From: JAXGZG01 sp040771825
Lineage (GTDB): Bacteria; Bacillota; Sulfobacillia; Fermentithermobacillales; Fermentithermobacillaceae
Reading direction: 5' to 3'
Assembly: GCA_040771825.1 (NCBI GenBank)
Contig: JAXGZG010000001.1
Span: forward strand, 248,001-312,000
DNA: 64,000 bases
Within the stretch, counting starts at the first letter, position 1. Every line of letters begins with the position of its first letter. The notes below the pieces were generated by a model. That model ran no database searches. It was given only the letters and a program-made list of their open reading frames with translations, and was not told the origin of the DNA. Below, one piece after another: positions 34,407-42,391 of the stretch. A program made the translations under genes and the position numbers.

Positions 34407-34595
34407 TTGCCAGAGATTAGAGTGGGAAAAGAAGAATCCTTCGATAGTGCCCTGCGCCGCTTCAAGAGGGAATGCCAGAGGTCCGGTATCCTTCGGGACG
34501 TGCGTAAGCATGAGCATTACGAGAGTCCTAGCGTGAAACGGAAGAAGAAGTCAGAGGCTGCTCGCCAGCGTAAGAGGAGAAAACGTGTCTACTAG
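34407..34595 (+). CDS. rpsU: 30S ribosomal protein S21
   Basis: Small basic ribosomal protein of 62 aa. PEIRVGKEESFDSALRRFKR at the start and HYESPSVKRKKKSEAARQ near the end are the family hallmarks; the tail is all Lys/Arg. The TTG at 34407 follows GGAGGGAGGGAC and matches the family N-terminus (M-PEIRVG); a longer upstream frame is not translated sequence. It opens the sporulation/RNA cluster with yqfC-yqfD-phoH, but the usual yqeY (GatB-like) gene is absent. A hairpin terminator follows 45 bp later. Confidence 0.95.
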   Translation: MPEIRVGKEESFDSALRRFKRECQRSGILRDVRKHEHYESPSVKRKKKSEAARQRKRRKRVY

Positions 34596-34640
34596 ACGCA
34601 GGTTGCGTCATGAGTTCGGCCAAAAGTCAATGACCTTACA

Positions 34641-34670
34641 GGGAACCCAGAGATGGGTTCCCTTCATTTT
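34641..34670 (+). terminator. Intrinsic terminator after rpsU
   Basis: GGGAACCC and GGGTTCCC form a perfect 8-bp stem with a 6-nt loop, followed by TTCATTTTA. It separates high-level rpsU expression from the sporulation genes. Confidence 0.7.
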
Positions 34671-34722
34671 ATGTGCTCCGGGTCTCATAGACTTCCTTGT
34701 AAGTGCCATTGGGGGGAGTGCC

Positions 34723-34992
34723 ATGCGCAAGACCATAAAGCAGGGCCTTTCTGAGGTGTTAGATCTGCCTGCCGATGTAAGCCTCGACCTTCCGAGAGTC
34801 GTGATTCACGGCCACCTTGGAGTTCTCATCCAGAATCACAGAGGGATAATGCAGTGTTCTAGGAGCACCATCGTAATTGGGATTGGCAAAGGCCAGATCA
34901 CCATTCTGGGGCAGGATCTGGAAGTGGAAGAAGTCAGCAGAGAGGATGTGGTCATAAGAGGAACCATCAACTCGGTGCAGATGGAGACTTAG
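34723..34992 (+). CDS. yqfC: Sporulation protein YqfC
   Basis: An 89-residue conserved sporulation protein, part of the sigma-E-dependent yqfCD pair. LPRVVIHGHLGVLIQNHRGI (~22-41) and ITILGQDLEVEEVSREDVVI are typical. The ATG at 34723 with GGGGGGAGTG upstream gives the family-length product; longer upstream frames run through the rpsU terminator and are not credible. The gene ends directly against yqfD (0-bp gap). Confidence 0.88.
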   Translation: MRKTIKQGLSEVLDLPADVSLDLPRVVIHGHLGVLIQNHRGIMQCSRSTIVIGIGKGQITILGQDLEVEEVSREDVVIRGTINSVQMET

Positions 34993-36192
34993 GTGAAGCG
35001 CGCCAGGGAGTACCTCAAAGGATACGTTGTGGTCGAAGTCCGAGGCAAGAACCCTGAGCGTCTGATTAACCTTTGCTTGGCCAATGGTTTCCCAGTGTGG
35101 GATTTCACGGTCAAAGGGAAGGTGGCGACCTTCTCGACAACCGTGTCAAAGTACATGGAAATCCGCCCCCTTGCTAGAAGGGCTCGTTGTGTGCCCAGGG
35201 TAAGGAAGAGGGTGGGCTTGCCCTTTTTCGTCCAGAGACTCCGGCACCGTCCTTTCATGGTATGGGCTCTTGTGCTGATGATCGGGGCCATTATCTACTT
35301 ATCAGGGTCGGTGTGGTCAGTGGAGGTCAGGGGTACCGAGAACGTCTCCCAGGACACCATCCTGGAAGCCGCCCGTAAAGGCGGGTTAGTTATGGGGGTA
35401 AGGCGCCGAAGAATCTCTTCTGACATTGACACCGTAATTGTGCAGGAGGTCCCTCAGTTGTCCTGGGTGTACGTCCACTGTCAAGGTACCCACGCCATAA
35501 TCGAAGTAGCCGAGAAGAGCCGCCCCGAATCCGAGGGGCCCGGAGATGTAGTTGCCGCCAAAGACGGAGTCATAGAGTCGCTGCTGGTCCATTCGGGGGT
35601 TCCTGTTGTGCGCCCGGGGGATACTGTCCAAAAAGGTTCTCTGCTCATAGCAGGTGAGATCTCCGGGGAGATCAAAGGCGCCCGAGGCACCATCACAGCA
35701 CTAACCTTTTACGAAGTTCGCGTAGAAATCCCATTTCAGCGATTGGTGGCCACCAGGACCGGTCGCAAGGCCGAGACCAAACTCGTGCGGTATTGGGCGC
35801 AACAGGGGCAAAATGAGCACGGGGGGAAAAGTAGGGAATGGATTCTCGCCGGGAACAGAAGCATGTTCGATTGGTATGAGATAGAGGACTACCCGGGACC
35901 AGATCTGGTTTTGCCCGGCGGCAGACGGGTACAGGTCGTAACCAGGGTATTCTACGAGGTGCAGTGGACAGACGTGACAATTGGGATTGACGAGGCCAAA
36001 GCCCTGGCAGAGAGGCAAGCCAGGGATACCATTGAAAGGCGGTTGCCTTCTTCGGCGAAATTGGTAGACTTGACGTGTGAGGTATTGCCATGGGACGGGC
36101 AAAGCCTTTCTATTCGGATGACTGCTTCGGCTATTGAGGAAATCGGTCAAGTGCGCCAATGGTCGGGGCAAAATACGGAGGTTGATAGGTAG
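34993..36192 (+). CDS. yqfD: Sporulation protein YqfD
   Basis: Stage IV-type sporulation membrane protein, 399 aa. A transmembrane helix at ~92-112 (MVWALVLMIGAIIYLSGSVW) separates a small cytoplasmic N-terminal domain from a large outside domain. VEVRGTENVSQDTILEAA and LSWVYVHCQGTHAIIEVAEK match the POTRA-like and core parts of YqfD. GTG start immediately follows yqfC. Exact molecular role is not established in the family. Confidence 0.9.
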   Translation: MKRAREYLKGYVVVEVRGKNPERLINLCLANGFPVWDFTVKGKVATFSTTVSKYMEIRPLARRARCVPRVRKRVGLPFFVQRLRHRPFMVWALVLMIGAIIYLSGSVWSVEVRGTENVSQDTILEAARKGGLVMGVRRRRISSDIDTVIVQEVPQLSWVYVHCQGTHAIIEVAEKSRPESEGPGDVVAAKDGVIESLLVHSGVPVVRPGDTVQKGSLLIAGEISGEIKGARGTITALTFYEVRVEIPFQRLVATRTGRKAETKLVRYWAQQGQNEHGGKSREWILAGNRSMFDWYEIEDYPGPDLVLPGGRRVQVVTRVFYEVQWTDVTIGIDEAKALAERQARDTIERRLPSSAKLVDLTCEVLPWDGQSLSIRMTASAIEEIGQVRQWSGQNTEVDR

Positions 36193-36194
36193 AT

Positions 36195-37175
36195 TTGCCA
36201 TCATACGAGTCCAGCATCTCCTTTGACATTGTGGATAATGGTGAGATGTACCGACTTTTCGGAAACTATGATGAAAACCTCGCACTCTTAGAAGACACCC
36301 TCGACGTCAAGATTGCAGCCCGCGGCAAGACCCTTACGGTTTCGGGCGGAGAAGATGAGGTGCGGATGTCCAAGTCAGTGTTGGAGCACCTAATCGGACA
36401 AGCGCGGTCAGGGCAGAAAGTCACCGTTCACGATGTTCGCTACGCTGTACGGGCGGTAAAGGAAGGGAACATCCTGGAGGATTTGGGCGGCAGCATCCTG
36501 GTGAGCGCCAGGGGCAGGCCCATTGGCCCTCGGACCCAAGGCCAGAAAGAATACGTCAAAGCCATAAAAGAGAACCCCCTGGTGTTCGGAATTGGCCCTG
36601 CGGGAACGGGCAAGACGTACATCGCCGTAGCCATGGCTGTGGCGGCTTTCAAGAAAAAACAGGTGGACAGGATCATCCTGACCAGGCCCGCGGTTGAGGC
36701 CGGGGAAAGATTAGGGTTTCTTCCCGGGGATATCCAGGAGAAGGTCAACCCTTATCTGAGGCCTCTCTACGATGCCCTATTCGATGTCTTGGGCATCGAG
36801 ACGTTTCAGAAGTACATGGAGAAGGGACTCATTGAAGTGGCGCCTCTTGCGTACATGCGAGGGCGCACCTTGGAATCCTCTTTTGTTATACTTGACGAAG
36901 CACAGAACACGACTCCGGAACAGATGAAGATGTTTCTTACGCGGATGGGGCTCAATTCCAAGGCGGTGGTCACCGGGGATATCACCCAGATAGACCTGCC
37001 CAAGGGCACTTATTCAGGCCTTGACCAGGTAAGGGTGATACTCAGGGACGTTCAGGGTATCGGCTTTGTGTATCTTTCCGATCGGGACGTTGTGAGGCAC
37101 GAGTTGGTGTCCAGGATAGTCAGGGCCTATGAGAAATTCGACGACACGGCATGGAAGGAGAGTAAGCAAAGATAG
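36195..37175 (+). CDS. phoH: PhoH-family ATPase (PhoH-like/YbeZ)
   Basis: Cytoplasmic P-loop ATPase linked to RNA metabolism; in many bacteria it works with YbeY, encoded two genes downstream. Walker A GPAGTGKTYIA (~133-143) and Walker B SFVILDEAQN (~229-238) are intact, followed by LTRMGLNSKAVVTGDITQID, the usual helicase-like motif. An N-terminal KH-like extension precedes the ATPase, as in the PhoL/YbeZ class. TTG start 2 bp after yqfD; the last base overlaps the next start. Confidence 0.92.
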   Translation: MPSYESSISFDIVDNGEMYRLFGNYDENLALLEDTLDVKIAARGKTLTVSGGEDEVRMSKSVLEHLIGQARSGQKVTVHDVRYAVRAVKEGNILEDLGGSILVSARGRPIGPRTQGQKEYVKAIKENPLVFGIGPAGTGKTYIAVAMAVAAFKKKQVDRIILTRPAVEAGERLGFLPGDIQEKVNPYLRPLYDALFDVLGIETFQKYMEKGLIEVAPLAYMRGRTLESSFVILDEAQNTTPEQMKMFLTRMGLNSKAVVTGDITQIDLPKGTYSGLDQVRVILRDVQGIGFVYLSDRDVVRHELVSRIVRAYEKFDDTAWKESKQR

Positions 37176-39361
37176 TGATGCGACCCCCGGCTGGTAACGG
37201 TAAGGGGAAGCCTGTTTCCAAAGCGCGGACAAACTCTCCTGGCGCCGGGGAACAGGAATCTTCTCTAGATAGCGTCCAAAGACTCCTCGCCGGGCTCTCC
37301 CGGAATATCCGGGAGGTGCTGTGGGTCGCTTCAACCTTTCTTGTGATGTTTTCGGTCCTTTTTGTCTCCCAAATGCCGCCTCAGATAGGACTGCGCGTGG
37401 GTGAAGTCTCTCCCATAAACGTCAAGGCGCCCCAGGAAGTAATAGACCAGGCCGCCACCGAGAGGCTCAAGAGCGAACGCGCCAAGACAGTGAGCAAGGC
37501 CTGGGATACGGATCCTAACGTCCTATCGGACTTAACCTCGATGCTGACCGCCATGCGAGACAAGATCGCCCAGCTGAGTTCGGGTACCGACCTGTCTACT
37601 CAGGAGATTGTGAAGGAATTGCGTCCTTTTGTTCTGGACGATCTTCCTGACGCCGATATCATCGCGGTTGTGGCGACTTCCGCCATAACACTAGATGCTT
37701 CCATGAGCCGTACCCAGACCGCTTTGGCCGACATTCTCTCCACCGACCTGAAGGCTGAGAACCTAGACTGGGGCAAACAGAAGGTTTCCGAAGCTTTGAA
37801 CGCCGACGATAACGTGCCTTCACAGATGGCGAGATTTCTCATGTCCTTTGTGCAGAAGAACCTCCGTCCAAACCACATCCTCAACCAAGAGGAGACCGAC
37901 AAGCGGGTGAAAGAAGCCGTAGCCGCAGTGGAGCCGGTGCGGATTCGCCGGGGACAGTTCATAATCCGCGAGGGCGATGTGGTCAGCGACGATCAAATTG
38001 CCATCCTCCAGTCTTTGGGCATGATGGGCGGCAGAGTGCGTTTGACCGCCATAGCCGGAGCGCTGCTCATGTCGGTGCTCATATGCGGTTTCTTAACAGG
38101 GTACGTTGGGATCTATCACCCCGATTTGGTTACGTCGGGCAAGCTTCCCATGTTAGCGTCGGCGGTCATTATTGGGGTGCTGGCAGTTAAGGCTGCGTGT
38201 CAAGTATCGGGGCTTCTGGCTCCTACCGCAGCAGGTGTAATTCTGGCGTCTACCCTTGTTGATCGTAGGATGGGAGTCATCTTTGGTTCGTGCCTGACCT
38301 TGGTGGTTGGTTCCATCTCGGGGTTTGATGTGCGCTTCATGGCCCTGTCTCTAGTAGGGGGGTTGGCGGCTGCATTGACCATCCGGGTGGATTGGAACCG
38401 TTCAGCGGTGGTTCGGGCCGGGCTGGTAGTGGCTGCAGCCAACACCGTCACTTTTGCTGCCCTGGGGTTGACAGGGGCAATACCCTTGGCTGACGTTCTC
38501 TCTATCCGGGATCTGCTGTTTGTGGCGGGCAATGGGCCTCTGTCATCGGTGCTGGCCCTTGGGTCCTTGCCGCTTTTTGAGATTCTTTTCGGTATCATTA
38601 CTCCCATACGGCTCATTGAGCTGTCCAACCCAGAGCACCCTCTCTTGCACAGGCTCCTTTTGGAAGCCCCCGGCACCTATCATCACAGCATCATGGTGGG
38701 AAACTTGGCAGAGGCCGGGGCTTGGGCTATCGGCGCTGATAGTCTTCTGGCCAGGGTTGGAGCCTATTATCACGATGTGGGCAAGATCAGGCGGCCTTAC
38801 TTTTTCGTTGAGAACCAGGTTTTCGGCCTGGAGAACCCCCACGACAAGATGAGCCCAGCCTTATCGGCCACAGTTATCATGTCTCACGTGAAGGATGGCC
38901 TGGAACTTGCGGATGAGCACAAACTGCCCTCTGTGATTCGGCAGTTCATCGCCGAACATCACGGCACAACGCTCGCGTCTTTTTTCTTCATGAAAGCTTC
39001 TTCAGAGAACCAGACCAAAGATCAAAGAGGGCCCGAGGAGTGGGACTTTCGCTACGAAGGCCCTAGGCCGCAAAGCAAAGAGACCGCTGTGGTAATGCTG
39101 GCGGACAGTATTGAGGCGGCGGTTCGCTCCATATCCAAGCCCACCCCTGCCAGAATCGAGTCTATGGTCAGGCGCCTCATACAGGAGAAGCTCACAGACC
39201 ACCAGCTGGATCGATCAGACCTCACTCTCAAGGAATTGGACACCATCGCAGATACATTTACCAAGGTGTTAACGGGGATCTTTCATACTAGGATCGAGTA
39301 CCCAGACAGGAACTTGGGCAAACCGCCCGAAGGAAACGAAGGTGCGGCCGTTGAGCGTTGA
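37175..39361 (+). CDS. pgpH: 7TM-HD cyclic-di-AMP phosphodiesterase PgpH
   Basis: A 728-aa membrane phosphodiesterase (Bacillus YqfF class) that hydrolyses c-di-AMP. One N-terminal helix (VASTFLVMFSVLFVSQM) is followed by an extracellular 7TMR-HDED sensor (~75-285), then a block of further transmembrane helices (~290-475). The cytoplasmic HD domain shows YHHSIMVGNLAEAGAWAIG, AYYHDVGKIRRPYFF (~530-544) and EHHGTTLASFF. GTG start shares a base with the phoH stop; its 3' end overlaps ybeY by 20 bp. Confidence 0.93.
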   Translation: MMRPPAGNGKGKPVSKARTNSPGAGEQESSLDSVQRLLAGLSRNIREVLWVASTFLVMFSVLFVSQMPPQIGLRVGEVSPINVKAPQEVIDQAATERLKSERAKTVSKAWDTDPNVLSDLTSMLTAMRDKIAQLSSGTDLSTQEIVKELRPFVLDDLPDADIIAVVATSAITLDASMSRTQTALADILSTDLKAENLDWGKQKVSEALNADDNVPSQMARFLMSFVQKNLRPNHILNQEETDKRVKEAVAAVEPVRIRRGQFIIREGDVVSDDQIAILQSLGMMGGRVRLTAIAGALLMSVLICGFLTGYVGIYHPDLVTSGKLPMLASAVIIGVLAVKAACQVSGLLAPTAAGVILASTLVDRRMGVIFGSCLTLVVGSISGFDVRFMALSLVGGLAAALTIRVDWNRSAVVRAGLVVAAANTVTFAALGLTGAIPLADVLSIRDLLFVAGNGPLSSVLALGSLPLFEILFGIITPIRLIELSNPEHPLLHRLLLEAPGTYHHSIMVGNLAEAGAWAIGADSLLARVGAYYHDVGKIRRPYFFVENQVFGLENPHDKMSPALSATVIMSHVKDGLELADEHKLPSVIRQFIAEHHGTTLASFFFMKASSENQTKDQRGPEEWDFRYEGPRPQSKETAVVMLADSIEAAVRSISKPTPARIESMVRRLIQEKLTDHQLDRSDLTLKELDTIADTFTKVLTGIFHTRIEYPDRNLGKPPEGNEGAAVER

Positions 39362-39833
39362 GGTCGATACGATTCTGAAAGAGAACCTTTCGGCTGAGCG
39401 GGCAGAACACTTGAGGACCTTTGCCGCAGAGGCTGTGGAGACGACACTGTCGGCTGAGGGCAGAAAGCCAGAAGGCTGCGAAGTGTCGGTGCTTTTCACT
39501 GACGATTCTTTCATAGCCGACCTTAATTCGCAGTATAGAGGGGTTGAGGGGCCTACCGATGTACTGTCTTTCGCGATGATGGATTCAAGCGAAGCCAGTC
39601 TATGTGACATACCGGGGCTCCTTGACATGCTAGGTGACATCGTGGTGTCCTTAGAGACGGCCAAGCGCCAGGCGGATCTCGGCGGCAAATCGGAAGACGA
39701 CGAGATCGCGCTTCTTCTAGTTCACGGCACGCTCCATCTTTTGGGTTACGACCATGATGAGCCTGAAAAAGAGGCGATCATGTGGGAGAAACAAAGGGAG
39801 GTTCTAGAAGCCCTAGGCGTCCGGTCAAAGTGA
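39342..39833 (+). CDS. ybeY: Endoribonuclease YbeY
   Basis: Metal-dependent RNase for 16S rRNA 3' maturation and ribosome quality control. The zinc motif HGTLHLLGYDHDEP (~128-141) is intact, and YRGVEGPTDVLSFAMMD (~66-82) is the typical upstream block. 163 aa is normal. The GTG start lies inside the end of pgpH; YbeY, PhoH and Era are functionally linked, but no era gene follows in this locus. Confidence 0.93.
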   Translation: MRPLSVEVDTILKENLSAERAEHLRTFAAEAVETTLSAEGRKPEGCEVSVLFTDDSFIADLNSQYRGVEGPTDVLSFAMMDSSEASLCDIPGLLDMLGDIVVSLETAKRQADLGGKSEDDEIALLLVHGTLHLLGYDHDEPEKEAIMWEKQREVLEALGVRSK

Positions 39834-40312
39834 AAGGAAAGTCTAGGGGCGTTTTGGGGAGCCTCGCCCGGAGTTTCGGCCACGCTTGGTCTGGACTGTC
39901 TTACGTCTACCGGACGCAGCGCAACATGAGGATTCACGTGATGTCTGCCGCTTTAGTGGGGGCTGCATGCATTGTTCTGGGCGCAGGGCGGCTTGAGGTG
40001 CTCATGGTATCCTTTGCTGTAGCGGGAGTATTGGTCGCCGAGGTAACCAACACTTTGGCCGAATCCCTCACGGATCTCATGAAACCCGAGTTCAGTCGTT
40101 TGGCCAAGATTACCAAGGATGTGGCTGCCGCAGGCGTTCTGCTTACGGCCATCTTCTCTGTAATAATCGGGATCGCAGTGTTTCTTCCCCTCTTGCCCGG
40201 GCTTTCGGCCAGATTGGATACGTTCTTCTGGGATCGCCTTGCGTACTTCGGAGCATATGTGGCCATAGTAGTCTTTCCCGCGGTGTTGGGGATTTGGAAA
40301 GGTAAGGGGTAA
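39830..40312 (+). CDS. dgkA: Diacylglycerol/undecaprenol kinase, DgkA family
   Basis: Small membrane kinase that phosphorylates undecaprenol (Gram-positive type) or diacylglycerol. The conserved block VAEVTNTLAESLTDL followed by LAKITKDVAAAGVLL corresponds to the E-x3-NT and K-D-x-AA catalytic motifs, and hydrophobic helices flank it. The C-terminus has an extra transmembrane helix, like DgkA proteins fused to a PAP2-like remnant or cdd leader. GTG 39830 (GTGA overlap with ybeY) is preferred; an upstream in-frame GTG (39782) would add 16 residues. Confidence 0.85.
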   Translation: MKGKSRGVLGSLARSFGHAWSGLSYVYRTQRNMRIHVMSAALVGAACIVLGAGRLEVLMVSFAVAGVLVAEVTNTLAESLTDLMKPEFSRLAKITKDVAAAGVLLTAIFSVIIGIAVFLPLLPGLSARLDTFFWDRLAYFGAYVAIVVFPAVLGIWKGKG

Positions 40313-40315
40313 TCG

Positions 40316-41113
40316 TTGCTGTATGAAACAGAAGGGATCGTTCTCTCCCAAACGGCCCTTGGGGAATACGACAAGATAATCGCCGTATTGTCCAGGAGAG
40401 AGGGCATCGTGAGAGCGGTGGTGAAGGGCGTCCGTAAGCCCGCTAGTAGGCTTTCCCCTGTTACCCAGCCGTTTTGCGAAGCCAACTTCCAGTTCTACAA
40501 AGGCAAGTCCCTAGATAGGGTCACTCAGGTTTCCCTCAAAACCTCCCACCCCAACATAATCGCCGATTATCACAAGACTATATACGCTAGTTACCTGGCG
40601 GAACTCACGCTGGAATTGCTGCCCGACAGAGAGCCTCAAGAAGAGCAGTATGACCTTTGGGTCAGGGCGCTGACTTGCCTTGAGGAACGGGATGATCCCT
40701 GGATAGTCACGAAATGGGGCGAGTCGGGGCTCCTTCTTCGTGCCGGGCTGGCGCCGTCTCTTGACCACTGCACCATTTGCGGAATCTTCCTGGGAGAGGG
40801 CGGCAAGCCATCAGGGAGCCGAGCGGGTTTGGGGTTTTCCCCCAGTTTCGGCGGGGTTATTTGCCCCTCGTGTTCAGGACAAGCCGGGCCCGATTTCCAT
40901 TGTTTGGAGGTTGCCCCGGGGACTTTGCGGACTTTGGAGATTCTTCTGGCAGGCGCATTGGAGCACCCTCCTCGATGTCCCAACATTACTGCCAGAGGCC
41001 AGGTGAAGGACGAAATCGAGATTGTCCTCAGAGAGTACGTCCAGTACACTTTGGGGAAACGTCTAAAATCCCTTTCCCTTGTGGAGAGTATAGGTGCGGA
41101 CACGCCAAAGTGA
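40316..41113 (+). CDS. recO: DNA repair protein RecO
   Basis: Helps RecR load RecA on SSB-coated DNA. The N-terminal OB fold (YETEGIVLSQTALGEYDKII) is followed by a helical domain with a Cys4 zinc knuckle, CTIC (~152-155) and CPSC (~183-186). 265 aa is normal. TTG start 3 bp after dgkA, where era would usually intervene. Confidence 0.92.
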   Translation: MLYETEGIVLSQTALGEYDKIIAVLSRREGIVRAVVKGVRKPASRLSPVTQPFCEANFQFYKGKSLDRVTQVSLKTSHPNIIADYHKTIYASYLAELTLELLPDREPQEEQYDLWVRALTCLEERDDPWIVTKWGESGLLLRAGLAPSLDHCTICGIFLGEGGKPSGSRAGLGFSPSFGGVICPSCSGQAGPDFHCLEVAPGTLRTLEILLAGALEHPPRCPNITARGQVKDEIEIVLREYVQYTLGKRLKSLSLVESIGADTPK

Positions 41114-41193
41114 GCGGGCTTTCTCGGTGAGTTTCGTCGTGAGTGGCCCTCTATGACGCTGGGCGGCGGCCCCACAAGGGAGTGAAGCAGGAT

Positions 41194-41460
41194 ATGGACA
41201 ATCTGGTAGAGAAATCTGACGCTATGCGCAAGATGGCGCTACAGTGCCCCGAGAACCTCTTGCGCGTCTTGGCCAGCCTGATCCGAAGAGGCAACGCCAG
41301 CCACATAATCATCAGGAATGGTGATCAGGTCATGGTTGATGTACCGGTCACAGTGGGATTCATTGGGGCGGCCTTGGCGCCGTGGTTTGCGTTTTTCGGG
41401 GGTATGGTGTTTCTGGCAAGCACCTTGAGCCTGGAGATACAGCGGCCTCCTGAGGATTAG
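41194..41460 (+). CDS. DUF4342-like small membrane protein
   Basis: An 88-residue protein. A short helical start is followed by VLASLIRRGNASHIIIRNGD, then VPVTVGFIGAALAPWFAFFG with a hydrophobic helix and a charged end. This matches the DUF4342 pattern (a basic linker plus a Gly/Ala-rich membrane segment). Role unknown. ATG 41194 is chosen; a GTG at 41182 in the same frame is possible. Confidence 0.65.
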   Translation: MDNLVEKSDAMRKMALQCPENLLRVLASLIRRGNASHIIIRNGDQVMVDVPVTVGFIGAALAPWFAFFGGMVFLASTLSLEIQRPPED

Positions 41461-41521
41461 GCGCATCGTTGGTTATTGCAGTCTGCATCGCAGTGTGCAG
41501 CGTTGGGAAGGAGTCGTTAGC

Positions 41522-42391
41522 ATGGGGGAGTCTCTCTACTTTCGGGACGTGGTGTCCAAGCTTCAGAAGTTTTGGGCAGACCAGGGCTGCTACATAGGAC
41601 AGCCTTACGACATGGAAAAGGGTGCGGGGACCATGAACCCTTTTACCTTTTTCAGAGTGCTTGGGCCGGAGCCTTGGAATATGGCTTACGTTGAGCCTTG
41701 CCGCAGGCCCGCTGATGCCCGCTTCGGGGACAACCCGTACCGCATGGGCCACTACTTTCAGTTTCAGGTCATCATGAAGCCGCCCCCCGACATGGTCGTG
41801 GAGCTTTACATAAACTCCCTGGAAGACTTGGGTATCAGGCGAGAGGAACACGACATTCGCTTGGTGGAAGACAACTGGGAGTCCCCGACTCTGGGCGCGT
41901 CAGGCCTCGGGTGGGAAGTATGGCTAGATGGCAACGAGATTACCCAGTTCACATACTTTCAGGAAGTTGGCGGTTTGGAGGTTAAGCCCATATCCGTTGA
42001 GATCACTTATGGCTTGGAGCGATTGGCCGCCTACATTCAGGGGCTCGATAGCGCCTGGGACGTAAAAGTGTCTCCCGGCTTGACGTACCGGGATCTTTTC
42101 CTAGAACAAGAGAAGCAGAACTCGGCTTACGGTTTTGAGGTGGCTGACGTTCCAATGCTCAGGCAAACTTTTGACCAGTACGAGAACGAGTCCAGGAAAG
42201 TCTTGGGGCTAGGTCTTTTCTACCCGGCCTACGACAACGCCCTCAAGTGTTCTCACTTGTTCAACCTGCTAGACGCCAGAGGGGCCCTCTCAGTGGCGGA
42301 CCGGCAGAATTACATCGCGAGAGTGCGCGCTTTGACTAGGGAGTGCGCCAAGAAGTACGTGGCCGCACGGGGGGAGCAGGACAATGCCTAG
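41522..42391 (+). CDS. glyQ: Glycyl-tRNA synthetase alpha subunit
   Basis: Catalytic subunit of the bacterial alpha2-beta2 glycyl-tRNA synthetase (class IIc-type). YFRDVVSKLQKFWADQGCYI, then QPYDMEKGAGTMNPFTFFRV and RPADARFGDNPYRMGHYFQF are the class II motif regions. The ATG at 41522 has AAGGAG 8 bp upstream and matches the family N-terminus; upstream in-frame codons are not family-like. No T-box leader is evident. The 3' end overlaps glyS by 8 bp. Confidence 0.96.
   Translation: MGESLYFRDVVSKLQKFWADQGCYIGQPYDMEKGAGTMNPFTFFRVLGPEPWNMAYVEPCRRPADARFGDNPYRMGHYFQFQVIMKPPPDMVVELYINSLEDLGIRREEHDIRLVEDNWESPTLGASGLGWEVWLDGNEITQFTYFQEVGGLEVKPISVEITYGLERLAAYIQGLDSAWDVKVSPGLTYRDLFLEQEKQNSAYGFEVADVPMLRQTFDQYENESRKVLGLGLFYPAYDNALKCSHLFNLLDARGALSVADRQNYIARVRALTRECAKKYVAARGEQDNA

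Noticed and set aside
41113..41521. T-box leader for glyQS
   Set aside because: No T-box sequence, specifier loop or antiterminator is visible, and a DUF4342-like gene occupies the space.
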